In this document: piece by piece, positions 1-8,747 of the stretch
Numbering within the stretch: position 1 is the stretch's first letter
How the letters are laid out: every line of letters begins with the position of its first letter
From: JAPLJM01 sp963708515
GTDB lineage: Bacteria; Desulfobacterota; Syntrophia; Syntrophales; Fen-1087
Length of the DNA: 64,000 nt
NCBI GenBank assembly: GCA_963708515.1
Contig: CAVPSX010000015.1
Span: 6,572-70,571, forward strand
Direction: 5' to 3'
Notes under the pieces: model-generated
Database searches by the model: none
Seen by the model: only the letters and a program-made list of their open reading frames with translations
What the model was told of the DNA's origin: nothing
Made by a program: the position numbers and the translations under genes

Positions 1-427
1 TACTTTTGATTTATAAAAGAATGAAATGTATGAATCGTTCCGGAGCTTTCTTTCACCTATACGCATCCTTGATATTACCGACAGGTCATTCATTAGTTTA
101 TTGTAGTCGTGATTTCCGGCTGATGAGTTTGTGTAGCAGCTTGCAGACCGTTATGCTCAGGAGCGAACAATGAAAAAATGAAATGCGCCGGTTATTGACG
201 CTACCTACAAGCCCTTAGCATGCCCATTTTGATGAGAAACGAAGATTACCGATTGAATCTTTAATGAATCTTATTCGGAATTTCCCTCATTATACCCCAA
301 TCCTATCCCTAAAACTGGACTGGCTTTCGGCTGGAGGTCAAAAGTCAGACCCGGATGCTTATGCATGAGGTTTTCCGCCTTTCGTTTCCGCCTATTTGCC
401 CGACTTTTTCTGTGTACATCGAGTGAT
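1..427. other. No recognisable gene
   Basis: About 430 bp of fairly AT-rich sequence at the window edge. A minus-strand open frame (271-483) runs into the 3' end of the neighbouring channel gene but resembles no family I know. I see no clear hairpin terminator or promoter here. Confidence 0.5.
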
Positions 428-1117
428 TCAATCAGCATTCCCTTGCCCGCGGGAATCCACGGACAGTGAAACCAGACGGGCAATAAGAATCGCCGGATAG
501 AGCTGACCGGTGAAGGCCTCGAACATCACAGCGGTTCGTGCAAACGGGTTCAGAGGTGTAATATCCCCGTATCCCAGTGTCGTGAGCGTGATGGTGCTGA
601 AGTAAATGAAGTCCTGCGCCATGAAATTGCTTGCTACCTGCGATGGTGTCGCGAATTGGAATGAACGGGGGGACAGATACTCGATCAGCGTATAAATAAG
701 TGAAAAAATGACCGATAGTAGAAGATAGCCTGCGACAGCTCCCCGGACTCGGTGAGCCGTGACGGGACCTGGCCGGAAGACGTGCCACAAAACGATGGCA
801 AGAAGGGACGTCGCGAAGAAGATCGTGAGAACTGCCTCGGTCAGGACGAAAATCGTGCTCCCAGTCGAAACCCGCAGCCAATGAACTGCTAAGTAGAGGA
901 TGACGACGAAGGCAATGGAGACCCGGAAAATCTTGCGCTCCGTCATGGCAAACAGCCCGCCTGCAAGAATCAGTGCCATGATGAGGCTGCTTATCATTCT
1001 CAGTATGCCGATCTGATTTGCCAACGGGTTGATGACGAAAACGTAGGAGACGAGGCAGATTAAAAAAACCGACAGGCTGCGGTCTTCGTACCAGAAATTA
1101 AATAGGCGCTTCAGCAT
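428..1117 (-). CDS. Two-TM pore potassium channel family protein
   Basis: A 229-residue integral membrane protein. The selectivity filter TLTTLGYGDITP sits near residues 178-189, between two hydrophobic helices, which is the Ion_trans_2 potassium-channel signature (TxGYGD). Four or so further hydrophobic segments precede it (about residues 15-35, 40-58, 65-85 and 90-112). No RCK/TrkA nucleotide-binding domain follows the pore, so gating cannot be inferred. It probably conducts K+ across the inner membrane. The ATG overlaps the stop of an outer-membrane protein remnant just upstream (CCATGCTGA) and there is no good Shine-Dalgarno, so translation may be coupled to that remnant. Family call is confident; ion specificity is inferred from the filter. 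Confidence 0.85.
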   Translation of the reverse strand: MLKRLFNFWYEDRSLSVFLICLVSYVFVINPLANQIGILRMISSLIMALILAGGLFAMTERKIFRVSIAFVVILYLAVHWLRVSTGSTIFVLTEAVLTIFFATSLLAIVLWHVFRPGPVTAHRVRGAVAGYLLLSVIFSLIYTLIEYLSPRSFQFATPSQVASNFMAQDFIYFSTITLTTLGYGDITPLNPFARTAVMFEAFTGQLYPAILIARLVSLSVDSRGQGNAD

Positions 1118-1317
1118 GGGTGCACCGTGGTTTTCACGTCCCCTATGCCGATTCTTCTTGACGTCCGAGCTCGGGATGCTCTGCCGGCTCCCGCCAACCC
1201 AATATCGGGTGAGCCGAACTCGTAAAGCCCAATCCGACCGGCATAGGCTAACTCACCGGAAAAGATAGCCGCAAAAACCATGGCGAAAGCCACTCTGATT
1301 GATCCTGATTGTTTCAT
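1111..1317 (-). pseudogene. Truncated FadL/OmpP1-type outer membrane protein (N-terminal stump)
   Basis: The frame begins MKQSGSIRVAFAMVFAAIFS, a good Sec signal peptide, then AYAGRIGLYEFGSPDIGLAG. That is typical of the mature N-terminus of OmpP1/FadL/TodX hydrophobic-compound channels in deltaproteobacteria (family consensus like GLYEFGTPDVGLASAG). After about residue 44 the similarity stops, the sequence becomes unrelated and Arg-rich, and the frame ends on the channel start codon. The family is normally 400 residues or more, so about nine tenths is missing. I read this as a deletion remnant. The alternative start at 1335 only adds six residues. Confidence 0.6.
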
Positions 1318-1457
1318 AAATACGTCCATTTCCATTCCGATCCAGGGGCTCTGCGCCAGGACCCTCTTTTATTTCATAAGTTCCAGCCACGCACTTATGC
1401 ATGTTCCTGCGTCGGTTTCTTATGCGTCTTCCCCGTATCTCCGTCAACACATCCGGC

Positions 1458-2555
1458 TCACGGTCCGCTGGGCGGCAGCAAGTAGAGCGTGATGGCAAAC
1501 ATCAGGTAAACCCCGAGGACCAGCACACCGATAAACCAGGCGCTACGGCCACCATTGGAAACCAGTGCCGCCGTAAGGGTCGCCAGCAGCATCATGAGTA
1601 CTGCACCGGGCCAGAACTCCAGGGTCATGGGCGACGGCCCCAGCACGTAGCTGGCAAGAACCAGCACCGGGGCCACGAACAGGGCGATCTGCGTCGCGCT
1701 TCCCAGGGCGATGCCCACGCTGAGATCCAGTCGGTTCTTGCGTGCAGCCGAAAACGCCGCAGCCATCTCCGCGGCACCGCCGACGAGCGCCACGACGATG
1801 AAGCCGACGAAGACGTCAGACATCCCCATCGCCTGGGCGGCTTCCTGCACGGACGCGACGAACACCTCACTGACCAGCGCGACCAGAACCGTGATACCGC
1901 CCAGGGTTACCAGCGCCAGATTGAGCGGCCAGGGCGCTTTATCTTCCTCCTCATGCACTGCCGCCGAACCGAAGAACTCGCGGTGTGTCTTGAGTGTAAA
2001 CAGAAGTCCCAGACCGTAGATCAAGATCAGCAGGACGGCCAGGCACAGACTGAGATTCTGCGTAACATCCGCGATTGATTCCGCCTCCCTGCGGCCGACA
2101 ACCGTCGGCAGAAACAACCCAATTGTTGCCAAAAACAAGAGACCGGCTTGAAGCCGTGCACTGGCATTATTAAATTGTTGCGCATGGTGTTTGAGTCCAC
2201 CGAGCAGGAACGAGGCTCCCAGCATGAACAATGTATTGGTCACAATCGCTCCGGCGATGGATGCCTTGACCAGCATGTACTCCCCGGCGCTCAGTGCGGT
2301 CAGGGCAATCACGAGCTCGGTCAGGTTGCCCAGCGTAGCGTTGAGCAGGCCGCCGACGTTATCGCCGGTCTTCGCAGCCACCGACTCCGTAGCGTGGCTG
2401 AGCAATGCCGCGAGTGGCACGATAGCGAGGACCGATAGCGCGAAAAGCAGGGTCTGCGCTTCCGGCCTGACCTGTTCGACGACAAACACCGCCGGCACGA
2501 ACACCAGTAACCACAAGATCGGGTTGTGAATAATTTCCTTGAAGAGCAGATTCAT
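1458..2555 (-). CDS. cax: Calcium/proton exchanger (CaCA family)
   Basis: A 365-residue polytopic membrane protein with about ten or eleven hydrophobic helices. The two inverted-repeat signature motifs of Ca2+/cation exchangers are visible: GNLTELVIALTAL near residues 75-87 and GGAAEMAAAFSAA near 258-270, each with the acidic residue (Glu) that carries the cation. An acidic loop with HEEEDKAPW lies between the halves, around residue 200, like the acidic motif of CAX proteins. It should expel Ca2+ from the cytoplasm in exchange for H+. The start at 2555 is supported by GGAGGTG about 6 bases upstream. The gene stands alone on the minus strand. Confidence 0.9.
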   Translation of the reverse strand: MNLLFKEIIHNPILWLLVFVPAVFVVEQVRPEAQTLLFALSVLAIVPLAALLSHATESVAAKTGDNVGGLLNATLGNLTELVIALTALSAGEYMLVKASIAGAIVTNTLFMLGASFLLGGLKHHAQQFNNASARLQAGLLFLATIGLFLPTVVGRREAESIADVTQNLSLCLAVLLILIYGLGLLFTLKTHREFFGSAAVHEEEDKAPWPLNLALVTLGGITVLVALVSEVFVASVQEAAQAMGMSDVFVGFIVVALVGGAAEMAAAFSAARKNRLDLSVGIALGSATQIALFVAPVLVLASYVLGPSPMTLEFWPGAVLMMLLATLTAALVSNGGRSAWFIGVLVLGVYLMFAITLYLLPPSGP

Positions 2556-2945
2556 GTTTCACCTCCGCTGGATGGCCGGCCCCATCCCCGAGACCGGGTT
2601 GGTAGGCAAGCTGAACCGGATCACCGGCCAGAGTATAAGACAAGGAAATCTCGTATGTCAAAGGATATATGGCGGTTAAATGGGGGATACTGAACGGAAA
2701 GTGCGGGCAGGATGTGAGGAGATCACTCCTTCCCTGGAATATTTCAACCACCGATTCCGTTATTGTCATCTGCATGTCCCCCGTGAGCCTCCATGTCTAA
2801 TATTTGATTCATTTTTGTGAATAAATCACCCGCAGAGATTCCTTCATCATCTTTGAAGCGATGCCGGTGGAATAATGCATTGGAGGGTAAAAAACGCATG
2901 AATCAATGGTAGAATGTAATATAATAATATATAGTATGTATCAGA
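2556..2945. other. Intergenic region, no gene seen
   Basis: About 390 bp between the antiporter start and the BrnA stop. Open frames here are short or extend out of cax in another frame, and none has a recognisable family. The stretch near 2890-2945 is very AT-rich. It presumably holds the cax promoter, but I cannot point to a convincing -35/-10 pair. Confidence 0.5.
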
Positions 2946-3209
2946 TTAGGCATTTAATTCTTTCGAGAGACGCTCAGATAAAAATATTTTGATGAGCGAT
3001 TGATATGGAACATCTCTCTTGTTGGCAATGAGCGTTAACTCTTCAAGCATGATTTGCGGCAGACGCAAAGAAATCGTTCTGAGAGAAGGCTTGATGTTGG
3101 GTAGCAAAACCCGACTTGCCTTCGACCAGTCAATATAGTCGGAAGAATCAGCGTTTGCCCAAAATTCACGCTCTTCGGCTTCAGTTTTGAATTTAGGTAT
3201 TTTTTTCAT
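2946..3209 (-). CDS. BrnA/CopG-like antitoxin (orphan)
   Basis: An 87-residue protein beginning MKKIPKFKTEAEEREFWANA. The N-terminal EREFW segment followed by SxDYIDWSKA, and the C-terminal SLRLPQIMLEELTLIANKRD ribbon-helix-helix region, match the CopG-type antitoxin family that pairs with BrnT RNase toxins. In intact pairs the toxin precedes and overlaps the antitoxin. Here only the last 34 codons of a BrnT-like frame remain, overlapping this start (see 3193-3297). The C-terminal DVPYQSLIKIFLSERL is also typical. It should bind DNA as a dimer and repress its own promoter. Without a full toxin it is a solitary antitoxin. Confidence 0.8.
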   Translation of the reverse strand: MKKIPKFKTEAEEREFWANADSSDYIDWSKASRVLLPNIKPSLRTISLRLPQIMLEELTLIANKRDVPYQSLIKIFLSERLSKELNA

Positions 3210-3297
3210 GGTATTGATACGCCTCTCTTTCCTTGCAATTCATGTCTCGTGCTGAAATAATCCGGATGAGGTTATTCCTCACGGTAAATACAATAAA
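3193..3297 (-). pseudogene. BrnT toxin C-terminal remnant
   Basis: Reading the minus strand gives a 34-codon frame with IRIISARDMNCKEREAYQYH, the classic BrnT C-terminus (RIISAR followed by an ERExYE/YQ motif). It ends at TAA 3193-3195, overlapping the start of the antitoxin by 17 bases, exactly the arrangement of intact brnT-brnA pairs. The frame is closed upstream by TAA at 3298-3300, and the next 170 bp show nothing like the catalytic N-terminal half. The toxin is therefore broken. It has no start codon of its own. Confidence 0.65.
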
Positions 3298-3467
3298 TTA
3301 GAATAAATCAGCAAGAAATACATTTCCAGCAAGCATGTAAAAGTCGGATGAACCAGCAGTTATGCATGGAAAATGACGGCCTTCCATGCTATGAATCCAT
3401 AGCTGCCCCAATACCGACGGGGCTCCTATGATGCAAGCGCTCAGTAAGGATAATAAAGGAGGGAAAG

Positions 3468-5493
3468 ATGAAATCGATCAGCAATCTGGATGCACTCTTC
3501 AGACCGCGCAGCGTAGCCATGATCGGCGCTTCGGCCAGCCCCGGGAAACTCGGCCATGACATTCTCTACAATCTGATCCATGCCGGGTTCGGCGGGCCCA
3601 TTTATCCCGTCAACCCCAAGGCGGATGAGCTTCTCGGGTTGCGAGTTTACAAGGATATCGCCTCCCTTCCGGCGCCTCCCGATCTGGCCGTTGTCGTCAT
3701 TCCTTCAAGAATGGTTTCGGGAGCCATCGAGGAATGCGGCAAACTGGGAGTCAAGGCGGCCGTCGTCGTGACCGGCGGTTTTGCCGAAGCGGGGCCGGAT
3801 GGAGAAAAGCTCCAGAAGGAGCTGGCGGACATCGCCGGCCGCTATGGTGTTCGCGTCGTCGGTCCCAATTGCCAGGGGATCAACAGCCCGCACCATCATC
3901 TCTGCGCTTCCTGGCCCCTGATTACCGCCAGGGGCAAGATTGCCTTTGTTTCACAGAGCGGCACTGTCGGGGCGGCGCTCATCGACTGGGCCAGCCAAGA
4001 TCAGATCGGTTTCAGCGTGTTTGTCAGTCTGGGCAACCGGGCGGACGTGGACGAGGCGGACTGCATCCGGTATTTCAATGAAGATCCGGACACAAAAGTG
4101 ATCGCCATCTACATGGAAGGGGTCAAGCGGCCTGCCTTATTTCTGGAATCCCTTGAACGGGCGACGAAGCCCATCGTGATCCTGAAGGCCGGGCGGACGG
4201 CCCGCGGCCGCGTCGCGGCGGAAAGCCACACGAAATCCCTGGCGGGCGACGACGCCATCTACGGGGCGATCTTCGATAAGTACAAGGTTCATCGGGCCGA
4301 CAACCTCGAAGAACTCTACGATTTTGCCAAGGCCCTGGCGTATATGGAAAAGCCTTCCGGAAAGCGCCTGCTCAATATTTCCAGTTCCGGCGGCGCGGCC
4401 ATTCTGGCCATCGACGAGGCGGAGAAACTGGGATTCGAAAATCCGGCGCCGTCGAAAGCGCTGCAGCAGCGGTTGCGGGCCTTTCTGCCGGCCCACTGCG
4501 GGGTCAGCAATCCCATTGATCTCACGGGCGACGCCATCTCTGATCCCAGCCTTTACGCCAAAGTCATAGCCGCCGCCAAGTCGGACTATGACACAAGCGT
4601 GGTGATCTTCGGCGATCCCATTCACGGCGCGTCCGACATTGTCACCGGAAAAGGTGAACTGATCGTCTACTGCGGAGGCGCCGACGTGGAGCGTGAGGAA
4701 ACCATACTGCTGCATCGCAAAGGGATTCCCGTCTATCCGACGCCGGAGCGAGGCATTCGGGCCCTCTACCAGCTTGTCCGCTTCGATGAAGCCCGGCCTG
4801 CAAAAAAAGCCCCGCATGCGGCCGCGCCGGAAACGGCTCTGAACCTCATGCCGGCCCGGAAGGCCGCCGCCTTGCTGAAGAAATACGGGGTTTCCGCCGT
4901 GGACGCAAAGCTGGCGCCGTCGTCAAAGGATGCGGTCGCGCTGGCAAGGAAATATAAAAAACCGGTGGTTCTCAAGATTGCCTCCCCGGATGTGGCTCAC
5001 AAAACCGATGTCGGCGGGGTCCGGCTCAATCTGGCCAAAGCGTCGGAGGTCAAAAGCGCCTTTGAAGATATCGTGAAAAGTGTCCGGAGGAAGGCGCCGG
5101 GCGCGCGGATTGAAGGCGTTACGGTTTCACCCATGGCCGATCCGGGCGGGCTGGAGATCATATCTAGGCGTCATCAAGGATCCCCAGTACGGGCCTGCCC
5201 TGATGTTCGGCCTGGGCGGGATTTTCACGGAAATTTACAGGGATGTGCAGTTCTGCCTGCTGCCGGGTACGGTTAATGAGTTCCGGCGCATGATCAGAGG
5301 CATCAAGGGTTATCCGCTGCTTTCCGGCGTTCGCGGCCAGCAGCCGAAGGACGAGAAGGCCCTGATCGGGATCATGAAAGCCCTGTCAAATCTGGTCAAG
5401 GACCATCCGGAGATCGACCAGATCGATCTGAACCCGGTTCTGGTTTATGAAGAGGGCGTGGCGGTGGTTGACTACCGGATTTATGCCCGGTAA
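3468..5493 (+). CDS. ADP-forming acyl-CoA synthetase, fused alpha-beta (frameshifted)
   Basis: NDP-forming acyl-CoA synthetase (acetate-CoA ligase type) that interconverts acyl-CoA + ADP + Pi with acid + CoA + ATP. Order: CoA-binding Rossmann domain (residues 8-130, PRSVAMIGASASPGKLGHDI), two succinyl-CoA-ligase-like domains with the phosphohistidine motif ESHTKSLAGDD near 248, then a C-terminal ATP-grasp domain (from about 455) with VAHKTDVGGVRL. Near 5160 the frame breaks: the first frame ends LEII, then the +1 frame continues LGVIKDPQYGPALMFGLGGI to 5493. One surplus base explains it, and a total of about 675 residues suits the fused family. AAGGAGGGAAAG precedes the ATG. It is convergent with the macrodomain gene, 9 bp away. 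Confidence 0.85.
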
Positions 5494-5501
5494 GGGGGCC
5501 G

Positions 5502-6041
5502 TCATGGCTGTTGAATCAGCTTTTTCAGTTCCCCCGCGAAGACATCGTACATTTTCCGGCTGAACAGCACGAAGCGGACCAGATCAAGATCGCCGTGTTC
5601 CCCGAGGTAGTCCATGGCGGTCCTCAGGGCAATGCGGGCTGCCTCCTCGAGCGGATAAGCGTAAACGCCGGTGCTGATCGCGGGGAAAGCCAGGCTTTTC
5701 AATCCTCTGGCGGACGCCAGTTTCAGGCTTTCCAGATAAGCGCTTTTGAGCAGGGCCGCTTCTCCGCTACCGCCGCCCTGGTAGACGGGACCGACCGTAT
5801 GGATGACGTATCGGGCCTTGAGGCTGCCGCCTGCGGTGATCACGGCCTGACCGGTCGGACAGCCGCCGATCTTGCGGCATTCCGACATGATGGAAGGTCC
5901 TCCGGCTGCGTGAATGGCGCCGTCCACGCCGGCCCCCCCTGCCAGCCTCGTATTGGCGGCATTGACGACAGCGTCCGTTTCCTGCAGGGTAATATCACCC
6001 TGAATGAGGGATAAAGTGGCGTTATTTATTTTGATATCCAT
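5502..6041 (-). CDS. Macrodomain protein (O-acetyl-ADP-ribose deacetylase-like)
   Basis: A 179-residue single macrodomain. Motifs in order: ITLQETDAVVNAANTRLAGG (adenosine/ribose loop, with the conserved NAAN and the GGxGVDGAIH loop), then HTVGPVY, and FPAISTGVYAYP near residues 135-146. This is the TARG/YmdB-like hydrolase pattern, which removes ADP-ribose-linked esters or O-acetyl-ADP-ribose. I chose the ATG at 6041 because AGGAAAGGAG lies just upstream. A longer frame to 6131 adds 30 residues that do not fit the family. It is cytoplasmic and monocistronic. The actual substrate cannot be told from sequence. Confidence 0.85.
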   Translation of the reverse strand: MDIKINNATLSLIQGDITLQETDAVVNAANTRLAGGAGVDGAIHAAGGPSIMSECRKIGGCPTGQAVITAGGSLKARYVIHTVGPVYQGGGSGEAALLKSAYLESLKLASARGLKSLAFPAISTGVYAYPLEEAARIALRTAMDYLGEHGDLDLVRFVLFSRKMYDVFAGELKKLIQQP

Positions 6042-6225
6042 AGCCGGGCTCCTTTCCTGACCTTCCGTATAATGAAATGACGAAAAACTGTAAAGGAAAA
6101 CTTGGCTGAGCCGACAGGAAAGCCTTTTCACTTGAATATTGGGCTCTTAAATGATATACGTAAAATTATTTGTGTCCTGTTGATTGCGGGATGACCTCTG
6201 CCGGCAGGCCTCCTTTCCTTGATTT

Positions 6226-6627
6226 ATGGCATTGAACAAAAATAAGAGTACTGAAGATGTCCTTCAGGAAGAGTTTCTTCGGGAAAGAGCGGCTGTCTTG
6301 GGTCGGGCAGGGGATAGTGTTTCCAGGGCTCTCGAAAAATTGCACAGCATTGAAAACAGCCTGGAGGAAAGGATGGACCGGCTGGCGGAGATTGAACGGC
6401 TCGTCTCGCAGGATTTGACCGATGCCCGCAGCCTGAGCCAATTACGTCGTCAGATAGTTGCTGAAATCAATTGGGAGATCAGCAGATTCAACGGAGCTCG
6501 CGAATATGCCCTGATGAGGCTCTATTATCTGATCGTCACCCGTGAAGCGATGGGAATGAGGCGGCATCATTGGGTGGACCAGCACTACCGTGTACCGCCG
6601 CGAAAAAAACATCTGCAGGATGACTGA
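6226..6627 (+). CDS. Conserved hypothetical coiled-coil protein upstream of pcm
   Basis: A 133-residue soluble protein I do not recognise as a named family. It is rich in Glu, Arg and Leu with a heptad-like stretch from about residue 30 to 100 (SRALEKLHSIENSLEERMDR onward), so it is probably a helical bundle or coiled coil. The C-terminus is basic (RVPPRKKHLQDD). It ends in TGATG overlapping the start of pcm, so the two are translationally coupled and probably co-transcribed. No signal peptide or membrane segment. The start lacks a strong ribosome-binding site. Function unknown. Confidence 0.65.
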   Translation: MALNKNKSTEDVLQEEFLRERAAVLGRAGDSVSRALEKLHSIENSLEERMDRLAEIERLVSQDLTDARSLSQLRRQIVAEINWEISRFNGAREYALMRLYYLIVTREAMGMRRHHWVDQHYRVPPRKKHLQDD

Positions 6628-7280
6628 TGGACAGATATACAAAACAACGCATGAGGATGGTGGATACGCAGATCCACGCCCGAGGGGTCAAAGATGTACA
6701 CCTCTTGAAGGTGATGCAAGCGGTTCCCCGCCATCTGTTTGTGGAAGAAGCCATGATGGATCAGGCCTATAACGACAATCCCCTGCCCATTGGTGAGAAT
6801 CAGACCATATCGCAACCCTATATTGTAGCATTGATGACGGAGGCGCTGTCCTTGACGGGAAAGGAAAAGGTGCTCGAGATCGGGACCGGTTCCGGGTATC
6901 AAACCGCCATTCTGGCACAACTTGCCGACCGGGTTTTTTCAATCGAACGGATTGCATCATTGGCCGGCAGGGCAAGAAAAATACTCGATTACCTGCATGC
7001 CTTTAATGTGGCGATCCGGGTGGGAGACGGGACGTACGGTTGGAAGGAAGAAGCGCCCTTTGACGCCATCCTCGTAACAGCCGGCGCCCCCAAGGTTTCC
7101 TCCATCTTGGTGGGGCAGCTCAGCCTGGGGGGCAGGCTGGTCATTCCGGTGGGGAACCGCTTGACGCAGACCCTCATGAAGGTGACGCGCCTTTCCGATG
7201 ATATCCACGATATCAAGAAGGAAGATCTGGGCGGATGCCGGTTTGTCGATCTCATCGGGGAGCACGGTTGGGAAAATTGA
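6627..7280 (+). CDS. pcm: Protein-L-isoaspartate O-methyltransferase
   Basis: A 217-residue SAM-dependent methyltransferase that repairs isoaspartyl residues in damaged proteins. Visible hallmarks: the N-terminal VPRHLFVEEAMMDQAYNDNP, PIGENQTISQPYIVALMTEA (the PIMT family signature), motif I VLEIGTGSGYQTAILAQL near residues 78-95, and post-I motif VFSIER. The C-terminal DILVTAGAP and LVIPVG stretches are also standard. The length fits the family. It starts inside the TGATG overlap with the upstream gene and its TGA overlaps the TTG start of the NlpD-like gene. The pcm-nlpD neighbourhood is a widespread proteobacterial arrangement. Confidence 0.95.
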   Translation: MDRYTKQRMRMVDTQIHARGVKDVHLLKVMQAVPRHLFVEEAMMDQAYNDNPLPIGENQTISQPYIVALMTEALSLTGKEKVLEIGTGSGYQTAILAQLADRVFSIERIASLAGRARKILDYLHAFNVAIRVGDGTYGWKEEAPFDAILVTAGAPKVSSILVGQLSLGGRLVIPVGNRLTQTLMKVTRLSDDIHDIKKEDLGGCRFVDLIGEHGWEN

Positions 7281-8518
7281 ACACACATCCCCGTGAACGG
7301 GTCAGCAGATGGATGATTATTCTGATCATCGGCTTCCTTTTTCCTGCCTGTTCGGGACAGCCTGTCAAATCGATGAAGACGTATCAGGCCAAGGGTATAT
7401 ATCACCACGTAAAAAGCGGAGAAACCCTCTACCTCATTGCACGGGCATACAATGTGAACGTGCAGGAACTGGCAGAAGCAAATAATATTCAAGACCCGAG
7501 CCGGATTGAAGCGGACAGTGTTATTTTTGTTCCCGATGCCAGGCAGGCGATCGATGACATCATCGCCTCGATGGATAAAAGGCGTCCTGCGACCGGCGAC
7601 GTTGTGCCAAAAGCAGGTCAACCCGTGGTCAAGCAGCCTCCGGAAGGTGTCCGGGCGCCGGTGAAGCCGCCCGTCCGGGAAGCGACCATGCCGTCCCGAG
7701 CGGAAACACCCTCCGAGGCGACGGCCATGCGGCCCCGAACCGAAGCACCCCCCGGGGTATCGTCCATGCGGCCCAGAACGGAATCACCCATCGTGGTATC
7801 GACCATGCCGTCCCGAGTGGAAACACCCTCCGGGGTATCGGCCATAACGCCGCGAGTGGAAGCAACCCCCGGTATGTCGGCCATCCGCATCAAGCCGTCA
7901 AAGGTGCTGGAGCGTTTTCCTGAAGCATCCCGTGAAGGAGGCAAAGTCACTGCTCCCGTCTCTGAGAAAGAACCGCCTGCCCGGCATGCGGAACATACCT
8001 CCCTTGTGGTGCAAAAACCTGAACAGGTGCATGAGCGGGTAGATCCTCCACCCGCTGCGGCCGCCGAGGTATCCCAGGGCATACCTGAATCTCCGGTAGT
8101 AACCGCGCCGACGAAGGCAGATGGCGAGACCCTTCAGTTTGACCGGAAGCGGTTTATCTGGCCCGTGAAGGGCAGGGTGGTCTCGCGGTTCGGAATCCAG
8201 CCGAATGGCATGTACTATAACGGGATTACCATCGTTGCAGGGGAAGACAGACCGGTGGTTGCCGCCGCCAGGGGAGCCGTCATCTTCTCAGGTCTTCTGA
8301 AGGATTATGGAGAAACGATCATTATCAAGCACGAGGATCATTATGCCACCGTGTATACCCGCCTGGGGCAACGGAAGGTCAAACTCGATGATCGCGTCAA
8401 ACAGACCGAGATGATTGGTTATTTGGGAAAAGGTGAAGAAAAAGGGGGCGGATCCCGCTTGAACTTTGAGATCCGCCATCACAACAAAGCGCGCAACCCG
8501 ATGTTTTTTTTACCATAG
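7277..8518 (+). CDS. NlpD/EnvC-like lipoprotein with LysM and degenerate LytM domain
   Basis: A murein-binding envelope lipoprotein. The N-terminus has a basic stretch, a hydrophobic helix and lipobox-like FPAC. A LysM domain follows (GIYHHVKSGETLYLIARAYN onward, about 45 residues), then a Pro/Thr/Arg-rich linker containing five 13-residue repeats, and a C-terminal M23/LytM domain (FIWPVKGRVVSRFG to the end). The zinc ligands of active M23 peptidases are missing: the first motif reads YYNGIT instead of HxxxD, the second RLNFEIR instead of HxHFE. NlpD and EnvC have the same kind of degeneration and act as amidase activators, so that role is inferred here. The start is uncertain: TTG 7277 overlapping the pcm stop, or ATG 7313. 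Confidence 0.8.
   Translation: MNTHPRERVSRWMIILIIGFLFPACSGQPVKSMKTYQAKGIYHHVKSGETLYLIARAYNVNVQELAEANNIQDPSRIEADSVIFVPDARQAIDDIIASMDKRRPATGDVVPKAGQPVVKQPPEGVRAPVKPPVREATMPSRAETPSEATAMRPRTEAPPGVSSMRPRTESPIVVSTMPSRVETPSGVSAITPRVEATPGMSAIRIKPSKVLERFPEASREGGKVTAPVSEKEPPARHAEHTSLVVQKPEQVHERVDPPPAAAAEVSQGIPESPVVTAPTKADGETLQFDRKRFIWPVKGRVVSRFGIQPNGMYYNGITIVAGEDRPVVAAARGAVIFSGLLKDYGETIIIKHEDHYATVYTRLGQRKVKLDDRVKQTEMIGYLGKGEEKGGGSRLNFEIRHHNKARNPMFFLP
7688..7882 (+). repeat. Five 39-bp tandem repeats inside the NlpD-like gene
   Basis: Five consecutive 13-codon units encode MPSRAETPSEATA, MRPRTEAPPGVSS, MRPRTESPIVVST, MPSRVETPSGVSA and ITPRVEATPGMSA, followed by a partial unit IRIKPSK. All keep the reading frame. 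They form the flexible linker between LysM and LytM domains, and such repeats can change copy number without a frameshift. Confidence 0.8.
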
Positions 8519-8530
8519 AGGCGATGTGAT

Positions 8531-8724
8531 CCGGAAACACATACCGAAGAAAAACGGCTTCGCTGCGGCTCACAATCATTTTCGATATAAGATATTAGAA
8601 TTCTTTAAAATATTTATAAAATCAATAATTTAGTCATGGGGACATTTATGGAGTCGTGTACCTATAGCGAAAAATCTTTCATTTGCCGCTTGCGAACCAT
8701 TTTTCTTCGGTTATGTAAAGCTCT
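8531..8724. repeat. Palindromic intergenic repeat, copy A (long form)
   Basis: Left arm CCGAAGAAAAACGGCTTCGC and the reverse complement of the right arm, CCGAAGAAAAATGGTTCGC, form imperfect terminal inverted repeats around an AT-rich core. The core contains ATCAATAATTTAGTCATGGG, shared with copy B. It lies between the NlpD-like gene and the radical SAM gene. In this copy both arms read CCGAAGAAAAA where copies B and C have CCGGTGAAAAA in the right arm, so the arms have changed together. Confidence 0.8.
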
Positions 8725-8747
8725 CAAAGAGTCAGGAGTTTACAAGA

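Noticed and set aside
271..483. Small basic minus-strand frame near the window start
   Set aside because: It overlaps the channel gene end and has no known family or ribosome-binding site.
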